Assembly (NCBI RefSeq): GCF_003259615.1
Contig: NZ_QLLR01000003.1
Coordinates: forward strand, 124,001 to 188,000
Direction of reading: 5' to 3'
From: Pedobacter cryoconitis
GTDB taxonomy: Bacteria; Bacteroidota; Bacteroidia; Sphingobacteriales; Sphingobacteriaceae
Length of the DNA stretch: 64,000 nt
A program made the translations under genes and the position numbers. The notes below the pieces were generated by a model. That model made no database searches. It saw only the letters and a program-made list of their open reading frames with translations, and was not told the DNA's origin. Below, in pieces: positions 18,331-26,756 of the stretch (positions are counted from its first letter, which is position 1; every line of letters starts with the position of its first letter).

Positions 18331-18437
18331 ATATTATTCTATCGCCAGTTTTCCGGCTTCTACTATACTATTATCATAAGTAGAGCTTTTCCCCTATGCC
18401 TATTTAGAATAATTTTAAATAAAATAGAATAAAGAGC

Positions 18438-19625
18438 TTAATCTGCTAGTTTATCTATACGGATTATTTGTCCATTTACTTCAGCACCACGCTTAAGTAT
18501 CCCCGAGCGGAGATTATAAATCCAGATTTGACTTTTATCATTCTCCTGATAAACTGATAGATAAGCGAAACTTTCATCCGCAGTAACATCCATTATAAAA
18601 TCAAGAAGGACAGGAGGTAAGCGCAGGTTGATTTTTTTTTGCCGGCGAAGATCCAGCAACTCATACCGTGAAATTCTTTTGAGCATATAATCATCAAACT
18701 GACTAATAACTGAAGATTCCACAATTCTTGTTACAGCTAGCCCGTGTCCTAAATTATAAAGCGTATAAGCCTCCTGGGCACCATGGCTCCCTAATTTAAA
18801 CAAGTAACCCGGATCAAATGTCTGAGCACCCTTATTCAGCCTTAAAATAGCCGAGGGAGCCGTAGGATGATTACCAGTTCTGCCGCCAGGTTGCCCTAAT
18901 ACATAAACAGTATCATTTAAGACCAGGGAATTAGAACTCCATATATTATAACTGCCAGGCCAGGTAGTTCTGTTATCCTGGAAACTATTTTGAAATTCCA
19001 GCCCAGGAAAGTTAAAAACAGCCGTATAGATAGAACCATCAGGCGGATTAACATGTTCCCGCATAAAACCCTTTTGATAAGTATAGAAAATAAAAAGTTT
19101 GTCTTTAACCAATTGCGCAGACATGCCCGTATAGTTTACACCCTTTGGTGCTGGTGGAACCGCCAATAATCCATTCCGTAATACCTTCATTTCTTTCAGG
19201 TCGATTTCTATATACCGGAACTGCTCATCAACAACGCTGCCCAATAAGATCGTATGATCATTGACCCAATTCACCCAGCCAGAATAAGGCTCCCAGGGAA
19301 TTGCTTTCATATCAATCGACTGTTCCAGAACTAAACCCTCAGCAGTTGCCCTGTATTTCAGGAAACTCTGATCAGACTTATCCATCAGTAAATAACAATG
19401 ATCATAAACAGCAATCGTCATTCCAGGCACATCAATCCCTTTTGCCTCAGCCTTTCCTGCCTGCATTGAATAAACCGGCATAAAACGGGTTACATTTTTC
19501 TCCTGATCATAAACAATCAGCCCAAAATTGAAGCCATCTTTCCCCTTGTGCCCATCACAAGCACAGATCACGAGGAAAATAAACAAAAATAAAAGCCGAA
19601 AATTACCAGGTAAATACCGATTCAC
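18438..19625 (-). CDS. DUF4374-like lipoprotein, divergent paralogue
   Basis: A predicted lipoprotein (395 residues from the chosen GTG) with signal FLVICAC and lipid-modified Cys23. It is not an obvious family member at first sight, but two blocks align with the DUF4374 protein at 14517-15749. TAVFNFPGLEFQNSFQDNRT corresponds to VAVFSYPELKYEKTISDDRT, and ILRLNKGAQTFDPGYLF to IVRIKKGAEQFDKSYFF. A TTG at 19646 would extend it by seven residues and overlap the anti-sigma gene by 11 bp. The GTG at 19625 gives a cleaner signal peptide and is preferred. Its place directly after the anti-sigma gene suggests a sensory or ligand-binding role upstream of sigma control. This is inference; no activity is known. 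Confidence 0.7.
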   Translation of the reverse strand: MNRYLPGNFRLLFLFIFLVICACDGHKGKDGFNFGLIVYDQEKNVTRFMPVYSMQAGKAEAKGIDVPGMTIAVYDHCYLLMDKSDQSFLKYRATAEGLVLEQSIDMKAIPWEPYSGWVNWVNDHTILLGSVVDEQFRYIEIDLKEMKVLRNGLLAVPPAPKGVNYTGMSAQLVKDKLFIFYTYQKGFMREHVNPPDGSIYTAVFNFPGLEFQNSFQDNRTTWPGSYNIWSSNSLVLNDTVYVLGQPGGRTGNHPTAPSAILRLNKGAQTFDPGYLFKLGSHGAQEAYTLYNLGHGLAVTRIVESSVISQFDDYMLKRISRYELLDLRRQKKINLRLPPVLLDFIMDVTADESFAYLSVYQENDKSQIWIYNLRSGILKRGAEVNGQIIRIDKLAD

Positions 19626-19635
19626 ATCAATTGAT

Positions 19636-20289
19636 TTAGAGGCCAAAATCTCTTTTCATATTCAAGGCCAGTATAGGTGGCATATCCGTGAGATTACGAT
19701 TTTCTACCATGACCAGTTCATCATCCTTAAAAAGATAATGTGCCAGTAAATAAGACCTGCCTTTTCTTAGATTAAGTTTTTTAGACCAGACCTGGCCTTC
19801 ATTATTTTTAGACAATACTAAAATTTCTTTGTCAGCAGAAGTCGTATTGCTGACCATCATATTTCCTGAAAAACTAATATCCAGCGTATCATTTTCCTGC
19901 TGTATTAACTTGACCATTCCATTTTGCCCAAGGCGGATCCTTAGCCCATCAAACTCCTTTTCCTGCGATGGTCTGGATTGATCATAATGAAATACCATTA
20001 ACTGATCCCTTGAAGTATTCCGCTGGAAACTGAAAAAATAAAACACAGCCAATAAACTAGCAGCAACAGCTAACTTAAATATCCGGTTTCTGTAAAGCTG
20101 CGAATGATTATGTTTCAGATTCTCTGCGCTGATTTTAGCCCACACCTCATGCTGCGGTGGTATATTTTCCCCAGTTAATTCCTCCGCATCGAGGTCGTCA
20201 GCTTCCCCTTCCATCCATTTTTCATAGATTTTCAGTTCTTCCTCAGAAGCATTCCCCGATAAACATTTTTTTAATAACTCCGGATTCAT
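19636..20289 (-). CDS. Short FecR-like anti-sigma factor
   Basis: A 217-residue single-pass membrane protein. Residues 1-88 form an acidic cytoplasmic part with the typical opening (LLKKCLSGNASEEELKIYEKW) and a VWAKI segment. One membrane helix follows near 89-107. The periplasmic tail of about 110 residues, with DGLRIRLGQNGMVKL, resembles the start of a FecR domain. Bacteroidota FecR proteins usually exceed 300 residues, so the C-terminal receptor-contact region appears to be missing. The gene lies between the ECF sigma factor upstream (74 bp) and the DUF4374-like lipoprotein downstream. The anti-sigma role is inferred from architecture and context. Confidence 0.75.
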   Translation of the reverse strand: MNPELLKKCLSGNASEEELKIYEKWMEGEADDLDAEELTGENIPPQHEVWAKISAENLKHNHSQLYRNRIFKLAVAASLLAVFYFFSFQRNTSRDQLMVFHYDQSRPSQEKEFDGLRIRLGQNGMVKLIQQENDTLDISFSGNMMVSNTTSADKEILVLSKNNEGQVWSKKLNLRKGRSYLLAHYLFKDDELVMVENRNLTDMPPILALNMKRDFGL

Positions 20290-20363
20290 ATACTAGCCTG
20301 ATGATTATAATTATCACAACCCTTCTTTATCCCCTACGTCAGCGTAGATAAAGACTGATTATT

Positions 20364-20918
20364 TTAAGATAATGGATACTTTTCGAGCCCCTTACGGATA
20401 AACTTCAGCGCTTTTGTCAATTGGTTTTCGACTGTTTTTTCAGAGATCAGCAGATTACCTGCGATTTCCTGGTTATTCAGCCCCTTTTCTCTGCTTAACA
20501 CATATACCGCCCTGCAGCGTTCAGGGAGACAGTTGACTAATTTATCAATATCCTCTCTTAAAAACCTGTACAGCACCTGCTGCTCCGTATGGTTATGATC
20601 ACCCACTGTTTGTCTCAGCAGTAATTCATCCATCTTTTTTGCCTTACGAACTTCATCACTGTAAACCCGGCTGATCCGGAAACGTACCGCACGAACCAGG
20701 TAATTTTCTATGGTATCCTCACTCAACAGCAAAGAATCTCTGCGTTGCCAGATAGATGTGAAGACCTCTTGTACTACACCTTCCGCACGATAAGCATCGC
20801 CAAGATATTTGTAGGCCAGTTGATATAATTTTTTCCAATAGCATTCGTAAAGATGAAAAAAAGACTTTTCATCAATTCTAAGCTGATTCTTTAAATTATC
20901 CGGTGATTGTTCAGACAC
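20364..20918 (-). CDS. RNA polymerase ECF-type sigma-70 factor
   Basis: A 184-residue ECF sigma factor. Region 2 runs about 20-90 (FHLYECYWKKLYQLAYKYLG, QEVFTSIWQRRDSL). Region 4 runs about 125-175 with the helix-turn-helix LPERCRAVYVLSREKGLNNQ and EIAGNLLISEKTVENQLTKA. It matches the FecI-like group of Bacteroidota, which pair with FecR anti-sigma factors. The start is a GTG; an in-frame stop lies two codons upstream. A good housekeeping-type promoter sits just before it. It heads a one-strand series of uptake genes that it probably controls. Confidence 0.92.
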   Translation of the reverse strand: MSEQSPDNLKNQLRIDEKSFFHLYECYWKKLYQLAYKYLGDAYRAEGVVQEVFTSIWQRRDSLLLSEDTIENYLVRAVRFRISRVYSDEVRKAKKMDELLLRQTVGDHNHTEQQVLYRFLREDIDKLVNCLPERCRAVYVLSREKGLNNQEIAGNLLISEKTVENQLTKALKFIRKGLEKYPLS

Positions 20919-20940
20919 GATCTATGAGGAATTTGTCCGC

Positions 20941-20969
20941 CAAAGTTAAGATAATTTAGAACGATTCAA
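20941..20969 (-). promoter_or_regulatory. Promoter of the sigma/anti-sigma operon
   Basis: The minus strand shows TTG (20969-20967), an 18-bp spacer and TAACTTTG (20948-20941). This is close to the Bacteroidota primary-sigma consensus TTG-N19-TAnnTTTG. The transcript would start near 20936, giving a leader of about 18 bases before the GTG start. Confidence 0.6.
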
Positions 20970-21060
20970 AATGGCACAATGTGTAACGATTTTATGTAGA
21001 ACGACATTTAATAACTCACGAAGCTTGCCAGTTAAAATAATTTTTGGATTTTTATAGTAC

Positions 21061-23496
21061 ATGGAAAACAGAAGAGATTTTATCAAGAAGGCATCTTTAT
21101 TAACCGGAGCCTTAAGTCTTTCAACAATTTTACCAGGATCAATACAAAGGGCATTAGCCATCGATCCTGAACTTGGAACTACCTTTTTGGATGCAGCGCA
21201 TATCGTATTTCTGATGCAGGAAAACAGGTCCTTCGATCACGCTTTCGGTTCCTTAAAAGGAGTCCGCGGCTTCAATGATCCCAGGGCAATCCGCTTACCA
21301 AATAACTATCCAGTATGGCTGCAAACCAATAAAAAAGGAGAAACATATGCCCCTTTCAGGTTAGACCTTAAAGATACCAGGGCAACCTGGATGAATTCCC
21401 TGCCGCACTCCTGGGAAAATCAGGTCGATGCCCGTAACCATGGTGATTTCAACGGATGGCTTGAAGCGAAAAGGTCCGGGAATAAAGATTACGCAGATAT
21501 GCCGCTCACTATGGGCTACTATAACAGAGAAGACATCCCATTCTATTACGCCCTTGCAGACTCCTTTACCGTTTGCGATCAAAGTTTTTGCTCTTCACTG
21601 ACTGGCACAAGTCCTAACCGCACGTTTTTCTGGACAGGAAAAATCAGAGAAGAACAAAACGGTACCGCTAAAGCTCACCTTGACAATGGAGATATTGATG
21701 GATCAGAACGCCTGTCGTGGGGAACTTTTCCTGAGCGCCTGTCTGCACACGGCGTAGACTGGAGAATTTATCAGAATGAACTTAGCGCAGGTGTTGGCTT
21801 TGAAGGAGAACAAGACGACTGGCTGGGGAACTTTACCGACAATCCGATTGAATTTTTCCAGCAATATCACGTTAAAAGACACCCTGAACATATTAAATGG
21901 CTAAAAAAAGCAACTGCAGATCTGACCACTAAATTAAAGGACAAACCAGACCCGAAGCTGCAAAAAACACTAGAACACTATCAGAAAGAGCTTACTTTTC
22001 TGGAAAGCAACCCGCTTGAAACTTTAACTCCCGAACAACAAGATTTACATCAAAGAGCATTTACCACCAATAAAAATGATCCTGATTTCCATCAACTGGA
22101 ATCCATCACTTATCATGATCAGGGTAAAGAGCGAACAACAGCAATTCCCAAAGGTGATATATTGCATCAGTTCCGCTCAGATGTCGACTCGGGTAAGCTG
22201 CCCGCAGTTTCCTGGCTGGTTGCACCCTGCAATTTCTCTGACCATCCCGGTGCCCCATGGTATGGCGCATGGTACCTGTCAGAAGCCATCGATATTTTAA
22301 CAAAAAATCCTGAAGTCTGGAAAAAAACCATCTTTGTTCTTACTTACGATGAAAATGATGGTTACTTTGATCATGTACCTCCATTTACAGCTCCTAACCC
22401 CAAAGATCCGGCTACAGGAATCGTTTCAAAAAGCCTCGATATTGATGCAGAATTTGTACAAAAAGGGCAGAGTAAAAGAGAAAGCCCTGTAGGTTTGGGC
22501 TACAGAGTACCTATGGTTATTGTTTCTCCCTGGACACGCGGAGGTTATGTAAACTCACAGGTTTTCGACCATACCTCTTCCATCCAGTTCTTAGAACACT
22601 TTTTAAGTCATAAAACCGGGCAGAAGATCCACGAAGAAAACCTGACTTCCTGGCGAAGAAGCTTATGTGGCGACCTTACTTCGGTTTTCAGGCCTTATAA
22701 TGGAGAGAAGATTTCACTGCCAAAAACAATAGAAAGAAAGCCCTTTATCGAAGGAATTCATAAGGCTCAGTTTGCTAAACTGCCGGATAACTTTAAAAAA
22801 TTAGATCATCAGGCCATAACGGCGGTCATTAAAAACCCTAAAGGCTCAGTACACCTTCCAACGCAAGAAAAAGGAATTAAGCCTGCTAACGCTATTCCTT
22901 ATGAGATTTACGCGCAGGGAGGACTAAATACAGCCAAAAATCAATTTGAACTTGCAATGACTGCAGGCAATAAATATTTCGGCAGCCTGGCCAGTGGTGC
23001 AGGCTTCAATATCTATGCAAAACACAAAAATTGGTCTTTTACAGCAGCAGCAGGGGATACATTAACCTACCAATGGCCACTCGATACATTCGATCAGCAG
23101 CAATACGACTTAAAAGTATATAGCGTTAACGGTTTTTTCAGGCACTTTACAGGGAACGCTAATGATCCCGAAATCATGATTGCACTGCACTATCAGAATG
23201 AAAAAGGGAAAATTGATCAATTGAACGGTAATCTGATCCTGGAAATCAAACGACTTAAAAAAGGCATACCACTTCAGGTCACCCTCACAGACAACGCTTA
23301 TCAGCAACAGCAAATTGACGTTTCCATAGGCGCAAAAGAAACAGAGAAACGCGTTACCATTGATTTAAAGAGCAGTCATAACTGGTATGATTTTACGATT
23401 AAAACAAAGGGACATCCCGCTTTTAGTCAACAATTTGCCGGCCACGTAGAACATTCCAGAGAAAGCTTTACAGACCCCTTGATGGCGAACCTATAA
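21061..23496 (+). CDS. Phosphocholine-specific phospholipase C, Tat-exported
   Basis: An 811-residue phosphoesterase of the acidic-phosphatase-like phospholipase C family. It hydrolyses phosphatidylcholine or sphingomyelin to release phosphocholine. A twin-arginine signal, RRDFIKKASLLTGALSL, starts at residue 4, so the folded enzyme is exported by Tat. The catalytic core has the family opening FLMQENRSFDHAFGSLKGVR, then SLTGTSPNRTFFWTG, LTYDENDGYFDHV and VPMVIVSPWTRGG. The last 200 residues form two beta-rich domains typical of bacterial phospholipase C C-termini. It is divergent from the sigma factor gene by 142 bp and followed 61 bp later by the hexosaminidase. Phosphate or host-lipid scavenging is inferred. 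Confidence 0.92.
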   Translation: MENRRDFIKKASLLTGALSLSTILPGSIQRALAIDPELGTTFLDAAHIVFLMQENRSFDHAFGSLKGVRGFNDPRAIRLPNNYPVWLQTNKKGETYAPFRLDLKDTRATWMNSLPHSWENQVDARNHGDFNGWLEAKRSGNKDYADMPLTMGYYNREDIPFYYALADSFTVCDQSFCSSLTGTSPNRTFFWTGKIREEQNGTAKAHLDNGDIDGSERLSWGTFPERLSAHGVDWRIYQNELSAGVGFEGEQDDWLGNFTDNPIEFFQQYHVKRHPEHIKWLKKATADLTTKLKDKPDPKLQKTLEHYQKELTFLESNPLETLTPEQQDLHQRAFTTNKNDPDFHQLESITYHDQGKERTTAIPKGDILHQFRSDVDSGKLPAVSWLVAPCNFSDHPGAPWYGAWYLSEAIDILTKNPEVWKKTIFVLTYDENDGYFDHVPPFTAPNPKDPATGIVSKSLDIDAEFVQKGQSKRESPVGLGYRVPMVIVSPWTRGGYVNSQVFDHTSSIQFLEHFLSHKTGQKIHEENLTSWRRSLCGDLTSVFRPYNGEKISLPKTIERKPFIEGIHKAQFAKLPDNFKKLDHQAITAVIKNPKGSVHLPTQEKGIKPANAIPYEIYAQGGLNTAKNQFELAMTAGNKYFGSLASGAGFNIYAKHKNWSFTAAAGDTLTYQWPLDTFDQQQYDLKVYSVNGFFRHFTGNANDPEIMIALHYQNEKGKIDQLNGNLILEIKRLKKGIPLQVTLTDNAYQQQQIDVSIGAKETEKRVTIDLKSSHNWYDFTIKTKGHPAFSQQFAGHVEHSRESFTDPLMANL

Positions 23497-23557
23497 TTCA
23501 GCTATTTCATTAAAAATTTATATATTAAGATTTCCCCAACTTAACCAAATAACCATT

Positions 23558-25198
23558 ATGAAAAAGCTTTTAGCTTCTTTTGCAGCAGTTTGCTTACTTC
23601 TCAGTAACCAAACCGTATTTGCACAAACAGAACCACTTATTTCCCCGCGTCCTTTAATACTGGAAACAGCCCAGGGAACTTTTCAGCTTAATGCTGCTAC
23701 CACAATTATTGCTGCCAAAACATTAACCACAGAAGCAAATTATCTAAAAGACAAACTTTCAGCCGCAGCAGGACTGAACGTTCAGATCAGCAGCTCATCA
23801 AAAGCTGCAAATCATAAAATTGTACTTACACTTGAGCAAAATCTATCAGCAACAGCCGGTAAAGAAGGTTATCAGCTTACGGTAAACGCTGAAGGAGTCA
23901 AAATAACCGCGGCAGACAAAGCAGGTTTATTTTATGGCATACAATCTTTGCTGCAATTAATTACACAACAGGAAAGCGGTAAAAACGTAAACATTCCCTT
24001 TGTAACCATTCAGGATAAACCACGCTTTAGCTGGCGTGCCCTGATGCTTGATGAAGGCCGTCATTTCAAAGGAGAAAAAGTAGTGAAGCAGCTATTGGAT
24101 GATATGGCTATGCTGAAAATGAATGTTTTTCACTGGCACTTAACAGACGATCAAGGCTGGAGAATTGAAATCAAGAAATACCCTGAATTAACAAAAATAG
24201 GCTCTAAACGTAAAGATTCACAATTAGCCTGGAGAAGTGATAAACGTTCAGGAAAACCACATGAAGGCTTCTATACACAAGAACAGATTAAAGAAGTGGT
24301 CCGTTATGCTACTGAAAGACATATTACAGTAGTTCCGGAAATTGAAATGCCAGGTCACGCTACTGCGGCTATCGCCGCCTACCCATGGTTAGGTACCACA
24401 GGAGAAAAAGTTGAAGTCCCTGTTACTTTTGGCAAGTTTAAAGACACCTATAACGTAGCCGATCCCAAAGTCTATGCCTTTTTAGAAGATGTACTGACCG
24501 AAGTAATGGCCTTATTCCCATCTAAAGTAATTCACATTGGTGGCGACGAAGTCTTATATGACCAGTGGAAAAGCTCTCCCCAGATACAGGCATTGATGGT
24601 CAGAGAAGGTTTGAAATCTCCAGCTGATGTACAGATCTGGTTTACCAACAAAATTTCTAAATTTATTGCTTCCAAAGGTCGCAGGATGATGGGATGGAAT
24701 GAAATTATGGGTGGTAAAGTCCATGATAATATAGATGAAAAAGAGACAATAGTCAAAGAGAAACTGGATCAGGGAACTATCGTTCATTTTTGGAGAGGCA
24801 CAACAGATATGATTACCAACGCAGCCTCAAAAGGCTATGATCTGGTTAACTCTTACCACATTTACACTTATCTGGACTATGATTATAAAGAAATTACGGT
24901 ACAAAAAGCTTATGAATTTAATCCGGTACCAGAAGGCTTAGATCCTAAATATGACAAACACGTATTAGGCCTGGGCTGTCAGATGTGGAGTGAATTTATT
25001 CCGGAAGTTACTGATATGCAAAAGAAAATTTATCCCCGCTTAGCTGCTTATGCAGAGGTAGGATGGACAGATTTATCCCGTAAAGACTATACCTATTTCA
25101 AAAATACAATGAAGCTGATTGAAGCACATTGGAAAGCAGAAGGAGTGGACGTGGCAGTTGTAGATTATGACGCGAAAGCAGAAGAAACTAAACAATAA
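23558..25198 (+). CDS. Beta-N-acetylhexosaminidase, GH20
   Basis: Exported glycoside hydrolase family 20 enzyme (546 residues, signal peptide 1-22 ending VFAQ). It removes terminal N-acetylglucosamine or N-acetylgalactosamine from chitin fragments or glycoproteins. An N-terminal GH20b-type domain covers about 25-145. The catalytic barrel has FHWHLTDDQGWRIEI (near 191), VPEIEMPGHATAA and HIGGDEV (about 325-331). The D-E pair of that last motif is the catalytic dyad of substrate-assisted hydrolysis. It lies 61 bp behind the phospholipase gene and ends at a strong bidirectional terminator. Confidence 0.95.
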   Translation: MKKLLASFAAVCLLLSNQTVFAQTEPLISPRPLILETAQGTFQLNAATTIIAAKTLTTEANYLKDKLSAAAGLNVQISSSSKAANHKIVLTLEQNLSATAGKEGYQLTVNAEGVKITAADKAGLFYGIQSLLQLITQQESGKNVNIPFVTIQDKPRFSWRALMLDEGRHFKGEKVVKQLLDDMAMLKMNVFHWHLTDDQGWRIEIKKYPELTKIGSKRKDSQLAWRSDKRSGKPHEGFYTQEQIKEVVRYATERHITVVPEIEMPGHATAAIAAYPWLGTTGEKVEVPVTFGKFKDTYNVADPKVYAFLEDVLTEVMALFPSKVIHIGGDEVLYDQWKSSPQIQALMVREGLKSPADVQIWFTNKISKFIASKGRRMMGWNEIMGGKVHDNIDEKETIVKEKLDQGTIVHFWRGTTDMITNAASKGYDLVNSYHIYTYLDYDYKEITVQKAYEFNPVPEGLDPKYDKHVLGLGCQMWSEFIPEVTDMQKKIYPRLAAYAEVGWTDLSRKDYTYFKNTMKLIEAHWKAEGVDVAVVDYDAKAEETKQ

Positions 25199-25234
25199 AA
25201 AAACGGGGGTTAGCTTATTGCTAACCCCCGTTTT
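25199..25234. terminator. Bidirectional Rho-independent terminator between the GH20 gene and nif3
   Basis: A perfect 15-bp stem (25200-25214 with 25220-25234, loop TTATT) has a five-G/five-C core and A/T runs on both sides. It serves the hexosaminidase gene on plus and nif3 on minus, which ends at 25246. It marks the right edge of the accessory block. Confidence 0.9.
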
Positions 25235-25245
25235 AACGCTGTTAT

Positions 25246-26346
25246 CTAATAAAAGTAATTGATTGGATTTGTGTTCACTTCAGTTAAGCGAACCTCCAGC
25301 TCAGGGAACTTTCTTTGCAGAATATCTACCAGTAAATCAGACGTGAACTGCTCACTTTCAAAATGTCCTATATCCGCGATAATCAGTTTTCCGTCAGCAT
25401 CAAAAAACTCATGATACTTGAAGTCTGCCGTAATAAAAGCATCAGCACCGGCTGCGAGCGCATTTCCAAGCAGAAAACTACCAGAACCACCACAAACAGC
25501 CACTTTTTTAATTTTACGGCCTGTATCTTTAGTATGCCTGATCACGCTGACATTCATTCTGGATTTGACAAATCTCAGGAAATCTGCCATGTCCATTTCT
25601 TCTTCCAGCCAGCCGACCATTCCGGCCCCGACTGTGCTTAACTTATTTTCAAGCGGATAAATATCATAAGCAACCTCTTCATAATGGTGATTTTCAAGCA
25701 ATGCAAGCAATACTTTTCGCTCGTCCTGAATTAAAAATACTGTTTCAATTCTTACTTCAGGCTCCTGATGCTGCAAACCCTGCTGCCCGACAAAAGGCTG
25801 TGTACCTGCTGAAGCTTTAAATGTGCCTACGCCAACAGCATTGAAACTGCATTCACTATAATTTGCAATATTCCCCGCACCCGCAGCAAAAAGAGCTTCT
25901 CTTAACCTGTTGACCTGCGCCGTTGGACAAAAAGTAACCAGTTTTTTCAGAATTCCATCTTTAGGGGCAAGAATTTTAGGTTGTTTTAAGCCCAGACGTT
26001 TGCAAATCACCCCGTTCACCCCATTCTGTACACTATCAAGATTTGTATGGATCGCATATAAAGCAATATTATTCTTGATCGCTTTAACAATCACGCGCTC
26101 CACGTAATTCTTGCCTGTAAACTTTTTCAATCCTTTGAAAACAATTGGATGATGCGTAATGATCAGATTGCAATTTCTGGCAATAGCCTCATCAACAATA
26201 TCTTCAGTACAATCAAGAGCGACTAAAGCCCCTGTGATTTCCTGGTTCATATCTCCCGTCAGCAAGCCCGAATTATCATAATCTTCCTGATAATTTAATG
26301 GCGCATAAGCCTCCAGATGTTTAGTAATTACAGCTAATCTCATCAT
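25246..26346 (-). CDS. Nif3-like dinuclear metal-centre protein
   Basis: A 366-residue member of the Nif3/YqfO family (toroidal hexamer with a two-metal site). The biochemical role is unsettled; the label GTP cyclohydrolase I type 2 is used for some members. Metal ligands are visible in NLIITHHPIVFKG near residue 57 and in DIGHFESEQF near the C-terminus. The middle (about 125-235) is the extra PII-like domain seen in long bacterial forms. It follows TM2 and DUF2752 genes closely on the same strand. Its usual Bacteroidota partner, the zinc-ribbon gene, is displaced to 9933-10676. Confidence 0.92.
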   Translation of the reverse strand: MMRLAVITKHLEAYAPLNYQEDYDNSGLLTGDMNQEITGALVALDCTEDIVDEAIARNCNLIITHHPIVFKGLKKFTGKNYVERVIVKAIKNNIALYAIHTNLDSVQNGVNGVICKRLGLKQPKILAPKDGILKKLVTFCPTAQVNRLREALFAAGAGNIANYSECSFNAVGVGTFKASAGTQPFVGQQGLQHQEPEVRIETVFLIQDERKVLLALLENHHYEEVAYDIYPLENKLSTVGAGMVGWLEEEMDMADFLRFVKSRMNVSVIRHTKDTGRKIKKVAVCGGSGSFLLGNALAAGADAFITADFKYHEFFDADGKLIIADIGHFESEQFTSDLLVDILQRKFPELEVRLTEVNTNPINYFY

Positions 26347-26370
26347 ATGTAAAGATACGATAACATTTAA

Positions 26371-26733
26371 TTATTGTGTAATTGCACCCATTTTTGCCAT
26401 TTGCAAACTTTCAAAAGCTACCTTTTGATTGTATTCAAAAGCCAGGTTTTTATAATTGACCAAATCTATAATTGTTCCGATCATACATAAACCATACGTG
26501 AAAAAGTAAAGTATCCCCATGCCGATCTGATTCACCAGGAACCTGGATAACCCAGGTACAAAAAAGCCCAGAACACAATAAAGTACCATATCATCCGGAT
26601 TTCTTCTTTTGCTATTGTAGATCATCAGAAATCCATTCAGCTGCTGCTCATTAAAACCTGCAGTCATAGATTGCAGGTAAGAAAACTCCTGAGGCGTGAT
26701 GCCCGGAAGCATCATAAATGGTGAATTGTACAT
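26371..26733 (-). CDS. TM2 domain-containing membrane protein
   Basis: A 120-residue protein with two C-terminal membrane helices forming a TM2 domain (about 48-95). The first is MVLYCVLGFFVPGLSRFLVN and the second GILYFFTYGLCMIGTIIDL, with the conserved turn between them. The N-terminal 45 residues are cytoplasmic (LPGITPQEFSYLQSM). TM2 proteins have no agreed function. The gene sits 23 bp after the DUF2752 gene and 24 bp before nif3, and probably shares one transcript with both. Confidence 0.85.
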   Translation of the reverse strand: MYNSPFMMLPGITPQEFSYLQSMTAGFNEQQLNGFLMIYNSKRRNPDDMVLYCVLGFFVPGLSRFLVNQIGMGILYFFTYGLCMIGTIIDLVNYKNLAFEYNQKVAFESLQMAKMGAITQ

Positions 26734-26756
26734 AATCTCTCTCCTTATATTTTAAT

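Noticed and set aside
10677..25245. Recent mobile genetic element
   Set aside because: No integrase, transposase, terminal repeats or tRNA target found at either edge; only altered gene order supports insertion.
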